A DNA stretch of 64,000 nt from positions 4,979,501-5,043,500 of the forward strand of contig LR882958.1 of the NCBI GenBank assembly GCA_904830895.1. Reading direction: 5' to 3'. A program made the position numbers and the translations under genes. The DNA comes from Planktothrix rubescens CCAP 1459/22 (lineage in GTDB: Bacteria; Cyanobacteriota; Cyanobacteriia; Cyanobacteriales; Microcoleaceae). The first letter of the stretch is position 1. Each line of letters begins with the position of its first letter. Below, piece by piece: positions 44,684 through 53,900 of this stretch. The notes beneath the pieces were generated by a model. That model was not told where the DNA came from. It ran no database searches and saw only the letters and a list, made by a program, of their open reading frames with translations.

Positions 44684-45637
44684 ATGTCTAATCTGCACAA
44701 AACTGTTTTTTTAGGGACTGCGATCGCATTAACCCTAAATGGGGGTGAACTTCTGGCTCAGGAACTTTCCTCGGAATCCTCCTTAGAAAATATTGTTGCA
44801 TCTTCGGTAGGAATTGCCTCTCAAACTTTCTCAGCAACACCAGATTTTAACCCAGAGCAGATTTTTGCTCAAACTTCAGAACTTAATCCATCCTTAGAAA
44901 TAGCTTCTCAAATCACCTTAGAAACATCGGATTTCAACCCAGAGCCATTATCTATTCAACCTCCAGAAATAGAGCCATCAGCCGAAATTATTCAACAGCA
45001 ACCCCAGACTTTATCGGAAGCCCAAAATGATTTTCCTTCAACCCAATCGGCCGATTTAAGTAATAATTGGATGGAGCGAGTTGAGTGGAATATTGCTCAA
45101 AATCCAGATCAATCTTTACCCGTTGCTCAACAACAAAACAAATCAGAAAAACCGGAAGATCCCCGTAAAGCCGCCGATGCCAATGGTCGTCGTTTAAGTA
45201 ATAACTTTAATTATATTGGAATTGGAGGTAATATTGGGATTACCGGAGATGGATCGGGTTTAGGGGGAGGCGGTTTAATGACCCTATCTAAAACGGGGTT
45301 TTCAGAAAATTTTTCCTTACATTCTAGTGGAATTCTAATTGGAAGTGATAGTGCGAGTCTAACGCACTTGACCGCAGAATTTCCCGTTAGAAGTGAAACC
45401 AATGCAGTACGTTTTTCTCCCTTTGTAGGAGCCGGAATTATCTACAAAGATTTATTTAATAGTGACCTTAGTTTCGGCCCTTCAGTGACCGCAGGAATTG
45501 ATATTCCCATTTCCTATAGTTTCTTAATTACTGGACGTGCCAGTGTCGGATATATTCGAGAAGAAACGGATTTCGGGATTCAAATTGGTTTTAGTTATAT
45601 CTACACGAAAGGGTTACTGGGTTTGATTTTTAAATAA
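44684..45637 (+). CDS. Exported outer-membrane beta-barrel-like protein
   Basis: 317 residues from the ATG at 44684 (GAGGAG upstream; a GTG at 44672 is less likely). Signal peptide SNLHKTVFLGTAIALTLNGG. A low-complexity Ser/Pro/Gln-rich linker with imperfect repeats (TPDFNPEQIF, TSDFNPEPLS) extends to about residue 160. The C-terminal 150 residues alternate in the manner of beta strands (FNYIGIGGNIGITGDGSGLG; ASVGYIREETDFGIQIGFSY) and end on an aromatic residue two from the terminus. Porin-like but of no recognised family. Confidence 0.6.
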   Translation: MSNLHKTVFLGTAIALTLNGGELLAQELSSESSLENIVASSVGIASQTFSATPDFNPEQIFAQTSELNPSLEIASQITLETSDFNPEPLSIQPPEIEPSAEIIQQQPQTLSEAQNDFPSTQSADLSNNWMERVEWNIAQNPDQSLPVAQQQNKSEKPEDPRKAADANGRRLSNNFNYIGIGGNIGITGDGSGLGGGGLMTLSKTGFSENFSLHSSGILIGSDSASLTHLTAEFPVRSETNAVRFSPFVGAGIIYKDLFNSDLSFGPSVTAGIDIPISYSFLITGRASVGYIREETDFGIQIGFSYIYTKGLLGLIFK

Positions 45638-45662
45638 TTTTCCCAAAAAGGAATATTGTGTC

Positions 45663-45740
45663 AATAATATTCCCTATTCCCTATTCCCTATTCCCTATTC
45701 CCTCCCCCCGTGCACGCAGGGTTGGGGGGGCTGTTCCCTA
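45663..45740. repeat. TTCCCTA heptamer array plus degenerate C/G-rich repeat
   Basis: At least five tandem TTCCCTA units (45671-45703) followed by a CCCCCCGTGCACGCAGG variant of the GTGCAC repeat. A GGAATATT/AATATTCC hairpin at 45650-45672 may terminate the upstream gene. Confidence 0.8.
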
Positions 45741-45916
45741 GCGCTATAACTGAAAAAGACCTATTCCTTATCGTGACTTTTTTCAATTAAAGCATCAGAT
45801 TCTTCAACCATGGTTTTTAAGAGTTGATTCAGTAATACTAAATTCTCAGAAGATAGGGGCGTTATTGCCAGACGAGTGTTCAGTTCACTTAGTTTGTTTT
45901 GGAGTTGCTGCGTCAG

Positions 45917-46900
45917 TCATAGAGCATCTAAACTTAATTTAGATAACTGTTGTTTTTGATAAAACTTTAAAGCAGCCCCGCGTAAAACCTGTAGGTTAGC
46001 TTCTTCTCCCAAGGGTGCTGGATTAATTCTTAAACGTAGTAACAGATGAGTATTTTCATAAAGCCTTTCCATTTCAACTTGTCGCGGTTTATCTACAGGA
46101 ATTAATGGTAGTTCTACTAACAGTTTTAATTCATTAATAACCCCTTTAAATTGCTGATCATCTAGCCCGGTAACAACGGATTGTAAAACGCCATCTTGAC
46201 TCCACAAAATTCGGCTTAAATTAGCCTCTTGACGTTCAAAATAAAGCCTTCCAATACCTCCCATTAAAACTCGTCCTAACAGTTCTTGTAATAATTTATG
46301 GGGAGATAACATCGATAAAACTTCTACCGGACTTTCTAAATAAGTCGTTTTTACCTCTAAAACCGATAGTGCTTTTGAAGAACTTGTGGATATTGATTCT
46401 ACAGATTCAGGTAAAAAATTTTCGATTTTTGAGGTTGATAAATTTGAATTGACTGGTGCTAAAGAAATAACTGGCTCTATTTCCACAACTTTTGGAGAGG
46501 GAACAGAAGTCGAGACCTCAAAACTTGAAACAGGAGTTGGTGATGAGTTTTTCTGTTCAGAAAATTGGGTGATTGTTTCCATATCTATTGTCAAAGATTC
46601 ATCGGTTTTAGCCTGTTGTGTATGATAGAGATAGGCTGATAAAATAGAACGTTGCTCCTTCGAAGAAATCACCTGACTGATGATGGAGCAATTCATGTAG
46701 GATACGATCTTCTGCACATATTCTAAGGCTGATTGATCTTCTGAATCAACCACACCTAAATATAAATGATGATCTTTGAGACAAAGAGGTAAAATTTGGT
46801 AATGCAGGCAAACTTCTAGCGGTAAGATACTGTCAATTAAGGCAAAAATTTGCTGCGATTCCAGTGTAACTGTCCCAGTTGCTTCAGATTTAGCTAACAT
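45917..46900 (-). CDS. GspE/PilB N-terminal-domain-like protein with premature TGA
   Basis: 327 residues. The N-terminal part (LIDSILPLEVCLHYQILPLC; LYLGVVDSEDQSALEYVQKI) resembles the N-terminal domain of type II secretion/pilus ATPases; a Ser/Val-rich linker follows, then a C-terminal alpha/beta domain (LQELLGRVLMGGIGRLYFER; LLLRLRINPAPLGEEANLQV). No ATPase core. After the TGA at 45917 the same frame continues LTQQLQNKLSELNTRLAITP for about 51 codons to a TAG at 45761, so the original protein was probably longer and a nonsense change truncated it. Confidence 0.7.
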   Translation of the reverse strand: MLAKSEATGTVTLESQQIFALIDSILPLEVCLHYQILPLCLKDHHLYLGVVDSEDQSALEYVQKIVSYMNCSIISQVISSKEQRSILSAYLYHTQQAKTDESLTIDMETITQFSEQKNSSPTPVSSFEVSTSVPSPKVVEIEPVISLAPVNSNLSTSKIENFLPESVESISTSSSKALSVLEVKTTYLESPVEVLSMLSPHKLLQELLGRVLMGGIGRLYFERQEANLSRILWSQDGVLQSVVTGLDDQQFKGVINELKLLVELPLIPVDKPRQVEMERLYENTHLLLRLRINPAPLGEEANLQVLRGAALKFYQKQQLSKLSLDAL

Positions 46901-47214
46901 CTTTATAATTTTAATTTAGTGTCTTAGTCCAATATTCTTAGATTTAGAGCTAAGTTCAGCATGAATTAGCTCACTCACGAAGGCACCCCGGCTTAAATCA
47001 AATATCTACAACCGTTGAGGAATAAAGACAAGGGGATTAGTAATGCTCCTCTATTTGATTTAAGTTTAACAGCCTTTGCGGAAATCAGCTATAAAATGTA
47101 AGTGAAAATGGCTAAACTGCGGGAGCCGGAAATTAGCGATCGCTCCTTGCCATCCCTAGGTTATGATCATGGATCATGCTATGTTGGATTAAACTGATCG
47201 CCACTAGGGAAAAT
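46901..47214. other. Intergenic region with spaced inverted repeat
   Basis: No gene. A perfect 13-bp inverted pair CTTAAATCAAATA (46992-47004) and TATTTGATTTAAG (47052-47064) encloses 47 bases. A HIP1-like GCGATCGC lies at about 47138. It contains the promoters of the minus-strand gene to its left. Confidence 0.5.
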
Positions 47215-48048
47215 TCAAACCCCTGATTTCCTATCTTTAATCGGGTTAGTTGTTAAATTCATTCCTTCCCGTCTGACTCTGAGATCATAATAAATAACCC
47301 CAGCAATTGATTGCCAAAATGGAAGAAATAAAGCCCCGATAATAATATTTATAGCCACAGAAAATAAATTCACAATCAGTTTATAAGTAGATGAATCGGG
47401 GTTAACTATAATTCCAAAAGCCAGTGGCAAAAAGACGATAATCAATATAACTAAAATTGAAACAGGTAAGATAATCAACAATCCCAGAAACAGAATCCCT
47501 TGAATCCGTAATACTGCTCCTTTGGTTAGTTTCCAACTGCGACTAATGGCTGCTGTTGCGGTCATATTATCTTCAACGGCTAAGGGTAAAGCCGCAATGT
47601 ACATTCGAGAAATTAGCCAAATATAGGCAAATAAAATCGCAATAAAAATCCCAAAACCGATTAAGTATGTAACCGGGTTATTTTGTCCTAAAATAGCCAC
47701 TAAGATACCCACAAAAATTCCTCCGACTACAGTTAATCCAAAAATTCCACCCATTACAATTAAGCCAACTAGAATTCCTTGCCCTAAAAAGCTCCACATT
47801 CTGCGCTCGACACGACTACGAGCTTCTGAAATTACTTCGGGCTGTTCTAAGGTTTCATAATAAGCTAAACGACCAATTAGTGCAGAAAGGGCGGAAAATT
47901 TAGCCCAGCCATAAATCGGAATAATTGACCAGCAATAGGCTTGCAGAGCTATATTAAAATAGGATCTGAAATGATCTCGATAGATGCGTAACCCGGCACT
48001 AATGACACCAATTATGCTCAGAGGGCTAATGGTTTGATTTTTAGTCAT
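47215..48048 (-). CDS. Multi-pass membrane protein (277 aa)
   Basis: Start chosen at the ATG 48048; a TTG seven codons upstream is less likely. An amphipathic N-terminus (IGVISAGLRIYRDHFRSYFN) is followed by about six hydrophobic segments such as GILVGLIVMGGIFGLTVVGG and FGIFIAILFAYIWLISRMYI. The motif ISRSWKLTKGAVLRI between helices resembles membrane proteins grouped with glycerophosphodiesterase membrane domains. No catalytic residues, function unknown. Divergent from the L,D-transpeptidase gene. Confidence 0.65.
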   Translation of the reverse strand: MTKNQTISPLSIIGVISAGLRIYRDHFRSYFNIALQAYCWSIIPIYGWAKFSALSALIGRLAYYETLEQPEVISEARSRVERRMWSFLGQGILVGLIVMGGIFGLTVVGGIFVGILVAILGQNNPVTYLIGFGIFIAILFAYIWLISRMYIAALPLAVEDNMTATAAISRSWKLTKGAVLRIQGILFLGLLIILPVSILVILIIVFLPLAFGIIVNPDSSTYKLIVNLFSVAINIIIGALFLPFWQSIAGVIYYDLRVRREGMNLTTNPIKDRKSGV

Positions 48049-48174
48049 AATCGTAAGATGATGTAACAAACAAGCTGATTTTCCCGTGATCTTAAACCAA
48101 AATTCTCAAAATCCCAAAAATTTTATAAATATTAAACTTTGGGGAGAAAGACGAGAAAAACACGGGAAACAATC

Positions 48175-48825
48175 ATGAATCAATCCGTCAAAGTCAATAA
48201 AAATAGTGCCATGGTTAGAGGAAAAAGTTTTCAAAAATATTTGACAGCAGTTATATTAGGAACAACTGTACTGTTCGGAGGAGTGACAAAACAGAGTCCA
48301 GCCCTATCAATTCAGCCCCAAAACCCGATTCCCCTGGCTCCATCCCCAGTTAAATTCCTAACCCCTCACACCCCCAAATTTGCCACTTCTAATTTATTTC
48401 CCCCACCCAATAATCAACTTAATGACTCGATTGAAAATAATTTGAGAGTGGTGATTAAATTAAATCAACGTCGGGTTTATCTCTATCAAAATCAACAACT
48501 CCAAAGCAGTTATCCTATCGCTGTTGGTCGAGAAGGTTGGGAAACTCCGGTCGGTAAATATCAAGTTATCGAAATGATTTCCCAGCCCACCTGGGAACAT
48601 CCCTTTACCGGAGAAATTATTCCTCCAGGGCCAGATAATCCTTTAGGAGAGCGTTGGATTGGGTTTTGGACAGATGGAAAAAACTATATTGGTTTCCATG
48701 GAACTCCTAATACTGAAACCGTTGGACAAGCCGCTTCCCACGGTTGTATTCGGATGTTTAATCAAGATGTTCTGGCTCTATTTCAGAGGGTAAAAATCGG
48801 AACTCCCGTAATAGTTGAACCTTAA
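48175..48825 (+). CDS. L,D-transpeptidase (YkuD domain), exported
   Basis: 216 residues from the ATG at 48175. N-terminal signal anchor (YLTAVILGTTVLFGGVTK), a Pro-rich linker, then the YkuD domain: VVIKLNQRRVYLYQNQQLQS, PVGKYQVIEM and the active site FHGTPNTETVGQAASHGCIR with catalytic cysteine in SHGC. Forms 3-3 cross-links in peptidoglycan or attaches proteins to it, in the periplasm. Confidence 0.9.
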   Translation: MNQSVKVNKNSAMVRGKSFQKYLTAVILGTTVLFGGVTKQSPALSIQPQNPIPLAPSPVKFLTPHTPKFATSNLFPPPNNQLNDSIENNLRVVIKLNQRRVYLYQNQQLQSSYPIAVGREGWETPVGKYQVIEMISQPTWEHPFTGEIIPPGPDNPLGERWIGFWTDGKNYIGFHGTPNTETVGQAASHGCIRMFNQDVLALFQRVKIGTPVIVEP

Positions 48826-49158
48826 ATAAACAGGACTTACACAATTACGCTATATATAGCCCATAGAAAATCTGGCGATTTTCGTTGATTTGGCTCAGAC
48901 AATTAACTCATCAAGTTATTACTTTTTCATTCCTTATAATTTACTTAAAGGTTCTGGACTTGTTTCTATATATAATAGAACTTAGAGATATAGCAGTCGC
49001 CAGACCTATTAGGACAAAGAGTGATGCAGCAAAGCTAGACGGTGAAGTCTTTTCCTCCGGTGTTCCCTCCCCCCTAGCCCCCCGTGCACGGGGGGTTTGG
49101 GGGGGCTGTTCCGGTGTTCCCTGCTATATAATTTATTTATCGGTAATTCTCAAAACCT
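48826..49158. repeat. Interspersed repeat region with GTGCAC palindrome
   Basis: Contains a segment (about 48975-49060) similar to 21085-21160, then CCCCCCGTGCACGGGGGG at 49078-49095 and TGTTCC/TTCCCTGCTATATA at its end. A 102-codon frame crosses it, but its composition follows the repeat and it is not called. Confidence 0.7.
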
Positions 49159-49779
49159 ATGACTCAAACTTTACCCAAACTCGTAAGCTTTGAAGAATTT
49201 GTGGAGTGGCTACCAGAAAATTCGGCGGTACGCTACGAACTGCATAATGGAGATATTGTTGAGATGGCACAACCAGTAGGCGAACACGAGGAAGTTATCA
49301 GTTTTCTTAGCATCGAAATTCCTGTTGAGATTAAACGTCTGGGATTACCCTATGGTATCCCCCGTCAAGTAATAGTTAGACCTCCTGAAAAAGATTGTGG
49401 TTATTTCCCTGATATTTTGGTACTCGATCGCGCAAATCTGGCGAACGAAACATTATGGCAAAAACAATCTACCCTCAGTTTAGGTGCATCTATCCCTTTG
49501 TTAATTGAGGTTGTATCAACTAATTGGCGAGATGATTACCATTCTAAATATGCCGATTATGAGGAGATGGGTATCCCAGAATATTGGATTGTCGATTATG
49601 CTGCTTTAGGCGGGCGCAATTTGATTGGAAATCCCAAACAACCGACAATTTCTATCTGTAACTTGGTTGACGGTGAATATCAAATCGTCAAGTTTAGAGA
49701 GAATGATCGCATTGTGTCACAAACTTTTCCAGATTTGAACCTCACAGCAAATCAGATTTTTCAAGCGGGTGTAGTTTAG
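49159..49779 (+). CDS. Uma2-family (DUF820) putative endonuclease
   Basis: 206 residues of a PD-(D/E)XK nuclease-like fold very common in cyanobacteria. Candidate residues: RYELHNGDIVEMAQPVGEHE, YFPDILVLDR (Asp), LLIEVVSTNWRDDYHSKYAD (Glu and downstream Lys), YWIVDYAAL. Family members are multiplied in filamentous cyanobacteria; the biological role is not established. The upstream repeat ends at its leader. Confidence 0.82.
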   Translation: MTQTLPKLVSFEEFVEWLPENSAVRYELHNGDIVEMAQPVGEHEEVISFLSIEIPVEIKRLGLPYGIPRQVIVRPPEKDCGYFPDILVLDRANLANETLWQKQSTLSLGASIPLLIEVVSTNWRDDYHSKYADYEEMGIPEYWIVDYAALGGRNLIGNPKQPTISICNLVDGEYQIVKFRENDRIVSQTFPDLNLTANQIFQAGVV

Positions 49780-49824
49780 TTTGTTCTAATTTCCACTCAT
49801 AAGACAAATTTGGGAGAGTGGAAA

Positions 49825-50231
49825 CTCAGTGTCTTCAGACCTGAGAGGAAACGCGACTCAAGGGAATTTATTCCCCTTGAAATATTAAAAGATGTGCTAA
49901 AATCAAAAAACACAAGTAAGAACAATAAACATCTGCGTGTTGAAGCATTCTAGTATCGGAGAAATCCCGACTCCCCTGAAACAACGGTTAGGTTAAAGTC
50001 CTAACGGCAGTATGACAAGCAAGGAGTAAACAATGGCAGATTGCAGAGCGTACCGCAACTTGGCTTAGTGATGGCTTGGTGAAAGTGTTTTAGTTCAAAA
50101 GTAAAAGTATCGGGAAGATCGGGTTTCTTACCTAATCAACTCAGTAGACGATATGCGGCAGTCGTAGCGAGAATTAGATTAAACTAATTCTGTCCGCAGA
50201 ATCTCAGTGTCTTCAGACCTGAGAGTGTCAA
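49825..50231 (+). repeat. Interspersed repeat, copy A (possible IS605-type remnant)
   Basis: 49890-50231 matches copy B at 14205-14525 (inverted). Here the unit is flanked by an exact 23-bp direct repeat, 49825-49847 and 50203-50225, centred on GTGTCTTCAGACCTGAG, itself partly palindromic. A CAAGGGAA/TTCCCCTTG hairpin lies near 49859. Frames are broken by stops. It may be a decayed tnpB end with its RNA scaffold; this is tentative. Confidence 0.7.
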
Positions 50232-50298
50232 CCTTATCATACTCAGCGTGAGTCAAAACATATTTGATGTAGATCCTTATAGATTCAACAATTTTGTT

Positions 50299-50364
50299 AG
50301 AAACCGGGTTTCTGTGTTGAATTTGTTGTGAGAAATCACGATAACTTCAGAAACCCGGTTTCTG
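50299..50364. repeat. Inverted pair of the AGAAACCGGGTTTCT repeat
   Basis: AGAAACCGGGTTTCTG (50299-50314) and CAGAAACCCGGTTTCT (from 50348) can form a long hairpin; the same word makes the dnaB terminator. 50365-50639 holds no gene that I can see. Confidence 0.8.
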
Positions 50365-50639
50365 TATACCCGCACTAAGTCCCCAGTTTCTCATTATGAA
50401 CATATATTAATATCCGTCTAAAACCCCTATAAAACGGGGAATTTGACGTATATTCCCGCTTTGTATCCCCTGTTTTTGTATTAATTTTTTCTCAAAATTC
50501 AGTAATTTCACGGGATTTGATCGGTTTATGACAATTAAAAATTACCTTTAACTGAACAACGTTAAAAATAGCTTTTAATCCTTGCCAGGATTGGGTTTAA
50601 ACATTTTTATGGATAAAAACTCACTTCCTTTTTTGATAT

Positions 50640-50794
50640 ATAGGGCTTGCTGAAAAAGTAACAGAAAAGGAACAGAATGATTTACCACCCAACGAAGTCA
50701 GAGTGATAAATAAATTTTCTTCGAGTTAATGAGTTAACAGATAACTTTTGATAATGACTCTCTCGGCTTTTCGTCTTTTTTCAGCAAGCCCTAT
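50640..50794. mobile_element. MITE-like element, 155 bp
   Basis: Terminal inverted repeats ATAGGGCTTGCTGAAAAA (50640-50657) and its complement (50777-50794). The interior has no frame. The right end touches the next MITE, sharing CTAT at 50791-50794. Confidence 0.8.
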
Positions 50795-50886
50795 AGCAAT
50801 CCTAAATAGGTTCTAATATTGGCTCCTTGCTGTGCCTGGGTTTCAGGATCATTTATTCCTATAACTCAAATAGGATTGCTATATAT
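50791..50886. mobile_element. MITE-like element, 96 bp, copy 2
   Basis: Inverted copy of 44535-44630, same ends TATAGCAATCCTA / TAGGATTGCTATATA. It abuts the 155-bp MITE and lies just upstream of the extended -10 (TGATATAAT, 50916-50924) that probably serves the large protease gene. Confidence 0.85.
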
Positions 50887-50952
50887 AAAAAATATCAAAC
50901 ATGAGTTTATTTTCGTGATATAATACTTTCTATTGAGATAGAAGGCTAAATT

Positions 50953-53900
50953 ATGATATTAGCCACTCACCAGACATCAACACTCAATCCATTACAGGAG
51001 TTGAATATCATGGTTACAAGTTTTAGTTCAGACCGCGTAATTGTCAAACTGAATCCCACCGCGAATGCAAGTGAAATTACCAACTTGCAGAGCGAGATCG
51101 GAGTCACACAAGTCACCAAAGCGTCACAACTTGGGATTGACATTTGGCAGATTCCTTCAGGAACGGTTGAACAAACAATATCCGCTTATAAGGACGATCC
51201 TCGCTTTGAATACATAGAGCCGGATTATATCATCACCCTTGATGATGTCCAAAAACCGAGTTCTACTCAAGAAAGTTCAGGAAAAATTACTCCCCAAGCC
51301 ACAACTCCCAATGACCCTAGCTATTCCCAATTATGGGGACTCAACAACACAGGTCAAGATGGGGGAACGCCCGATGCCGATATTGATGCTCCCGAAGCGT
51401 GGGATATTCAAAAGGGAGACCCAAACTTAGTTATCGGTGTGATTGATACCGGCGTTGATTACGACCACCCGGACTTATCGGCGAATATCTGGACAAATCC
51501 AGGGGAAATCGCAGGCGATGGCATTGATAACGACAGTAACGGATATATTGATGATGTCCGGGGTTGGGACTTTGCCTCTAACGACAATAACCCGATGGAT
51601 GTGCATGGACACGGAACCCACGTTGCTGGAACTATTGCCGGAAAAGGCAATAACGGCGTTGGGGTGACAGGGGTTGCTTGGAATGCCAAGATTATGCCAC
51701 TTAAGTATTTAAATGATAGTGGCGTAGGCCCTACATCCAATGCCATCCTAGCGATTAACTATGCAACAGCCAAGGGAGTCAAACTGACAAATAACTCTTG
51801 GGGAGGCGGTGGCTATAGTCAAGCTCTCTACGATGCCATCAATACTGCCGGACAACAGGGAGCTTTATTCATTGCGTCGGCGGGTAATGAGTCTAACAAT
51901 AACGACGCAAATCCGGCTTATCCTGCCAGTTACGACCTAGCTAACATCATCTCTGTTGCCTCAACCACCCGCACCGATGGATTGTCCTCTTTCTCCAACT
52001 ATGGAGCCACCACTGTAGATTTAGGTGCGCCCGGTTCTAGTATTTATAGCACTCTTCCCAATAGTAGCTACGGGACTCTTAGTGGGACATCAATGGCATC
52101 TCCCCAAGTCACCGGGGCGGCGGCGTTGCTGTGGTCTCAAAATCCCACTTGGACAGCACAGCAAGTTAAAAACAAGCTGATGCAAACAACTGATCCTATT
52201 TCCGCTTTGAGTGGTAAGACGGTTACAGGTGGTCGGTTGAATATTAACAATGCCTTAGCATCATCTGATACCACCCCACCCGCAACCAGCAGTTTCACCC
52301 CCGTTGATAATGCCACAGGAATTGCCGTTGGTGCTGACTTAGTGGTTAACTTCAGTGAAACGATTCAAAAAGGCACCGGCGATATTGTCATCAAGAAACT
52401 GTCTGATAATTATGTAGTAGAAACGATTGCCGTTACTAACAGTAATGTCACCGTTAGTGGCAGTCAACTCACCATTAACCCAACCAATGACTTAGCACAA
52501 ACCACAGATTATTATGTAGAAATTGCCAACGGTGCGATTAAAGATATTGCGGGTAATAATTATGCGGGTATTACTGGTAATAGCACCTGGAATTTCACAA
52601 CTGTTGCCCCCCCTGACACCACCCCACCCGCAACCAGCAGTTTCACCCCCGTTGATAATGCCACAGGAATTGCCGTTGGTGCTGACTTAGTGGTTAACTT
52701 CAGTGAAACGATTCAAAAAGGCACCGGCGATATTGTCATCAAGAAACTGTCTGATAATTATGTAGTAGAAACGATTGCCGTTACTAACAGTAATGTCACC
52801 GTTAGTGGCAGTCAACTCACCATTAACCCAACCAATGACTTAGCACAAACCACAGATTATTATGTAGAAATTGCCAACGGTGCGATTAAAGATATTGCGG
52901 GTAATAATTATGCGGGTATTACTGGTAATAGCACCTGGAATTTCACAACTGTTGCCCCCCCTGACACCACCCCACCCGCAGCTAGTAGTTTCACCCCCGT
53001 TGATAATGCCACAGGAATTGCCGTTGGTGCTGACTTAGTGGTTAACTTCAGTGAAGCGATTCAAAAAAGCACCGGTGATATTGTCATCAAGAAACTGTCT
53101 GATAATTCTGTAGTAGAAACGATTGCCGTTACTAACAGTAATGTCACCGTTAGTGGCAGTCAACTCACCATTAACCCAACCAATGACTTAGCACAAACCA
53201 CAGATTATTATGTAGAAATTGCCAACGGTGCGATTAAAGATATTGCGGGTAATAATTATGCAGGTATTACTGGAAATAGCACTTGGAATTTCCAAACCGC
53301 AGATACCACCGCACCCACAGCCAGCAGTTTCACCCCTACTGATGATGCCACGAATATTGCCGTTGGTGCTGACTTAGTGGCCAACTTCAGTGAAGCGATT
53401 CAAAAAGGCACCGGTGATATTGTCATCAAGAAACTGTCTGATAATTCTGTAGTAGAAACGATTGCCGTTACTAACAGTAATGTCACCGTTAGTGGCAGTC
53501 AACTCACCATTAACCCAACCAATGACTTAGCACAAAGCACAGATTATTACGTTGAAATTGCTGATGGTGCAATTCAGGATATTGCGGGTAATAATTATGC
53601 GGGTATTACTGGTAATAGCACCTGGAATTTCACAACTGTTGCCCCCCCTGACACCACCCCACCCGCAACCAGCAGTTTCACCCCCGTTGATAATGCCACA
53701 GGAATTGCCGTTGGTGCTGACTTAGTGGCCAACTTCAGTGAAGCGATTCAAAAAGGCACCGGTGATATTGTCATCAAGAAACTGTCTGATAATTCTGTAG
53801 TAGAAACGATTGCCGTTACTAACAGTAATGTCACCGTTAGTGGCAGTCAACTCACCATTAACCCAACCAATGACTTAGCACAAAGCACAGATTATTACGT

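Noticed and set aside
45761-45917. TGA read as selenocysteine
   Set aside because: No SECIS-like structure, no redox motif, and cyanobacteria of this type are not known to use selenocysteine.
48885-49193. 102-codon frame
   Set aside because: Spans the GTGCAC repeat and overlaps the start of the Uma2 gene.
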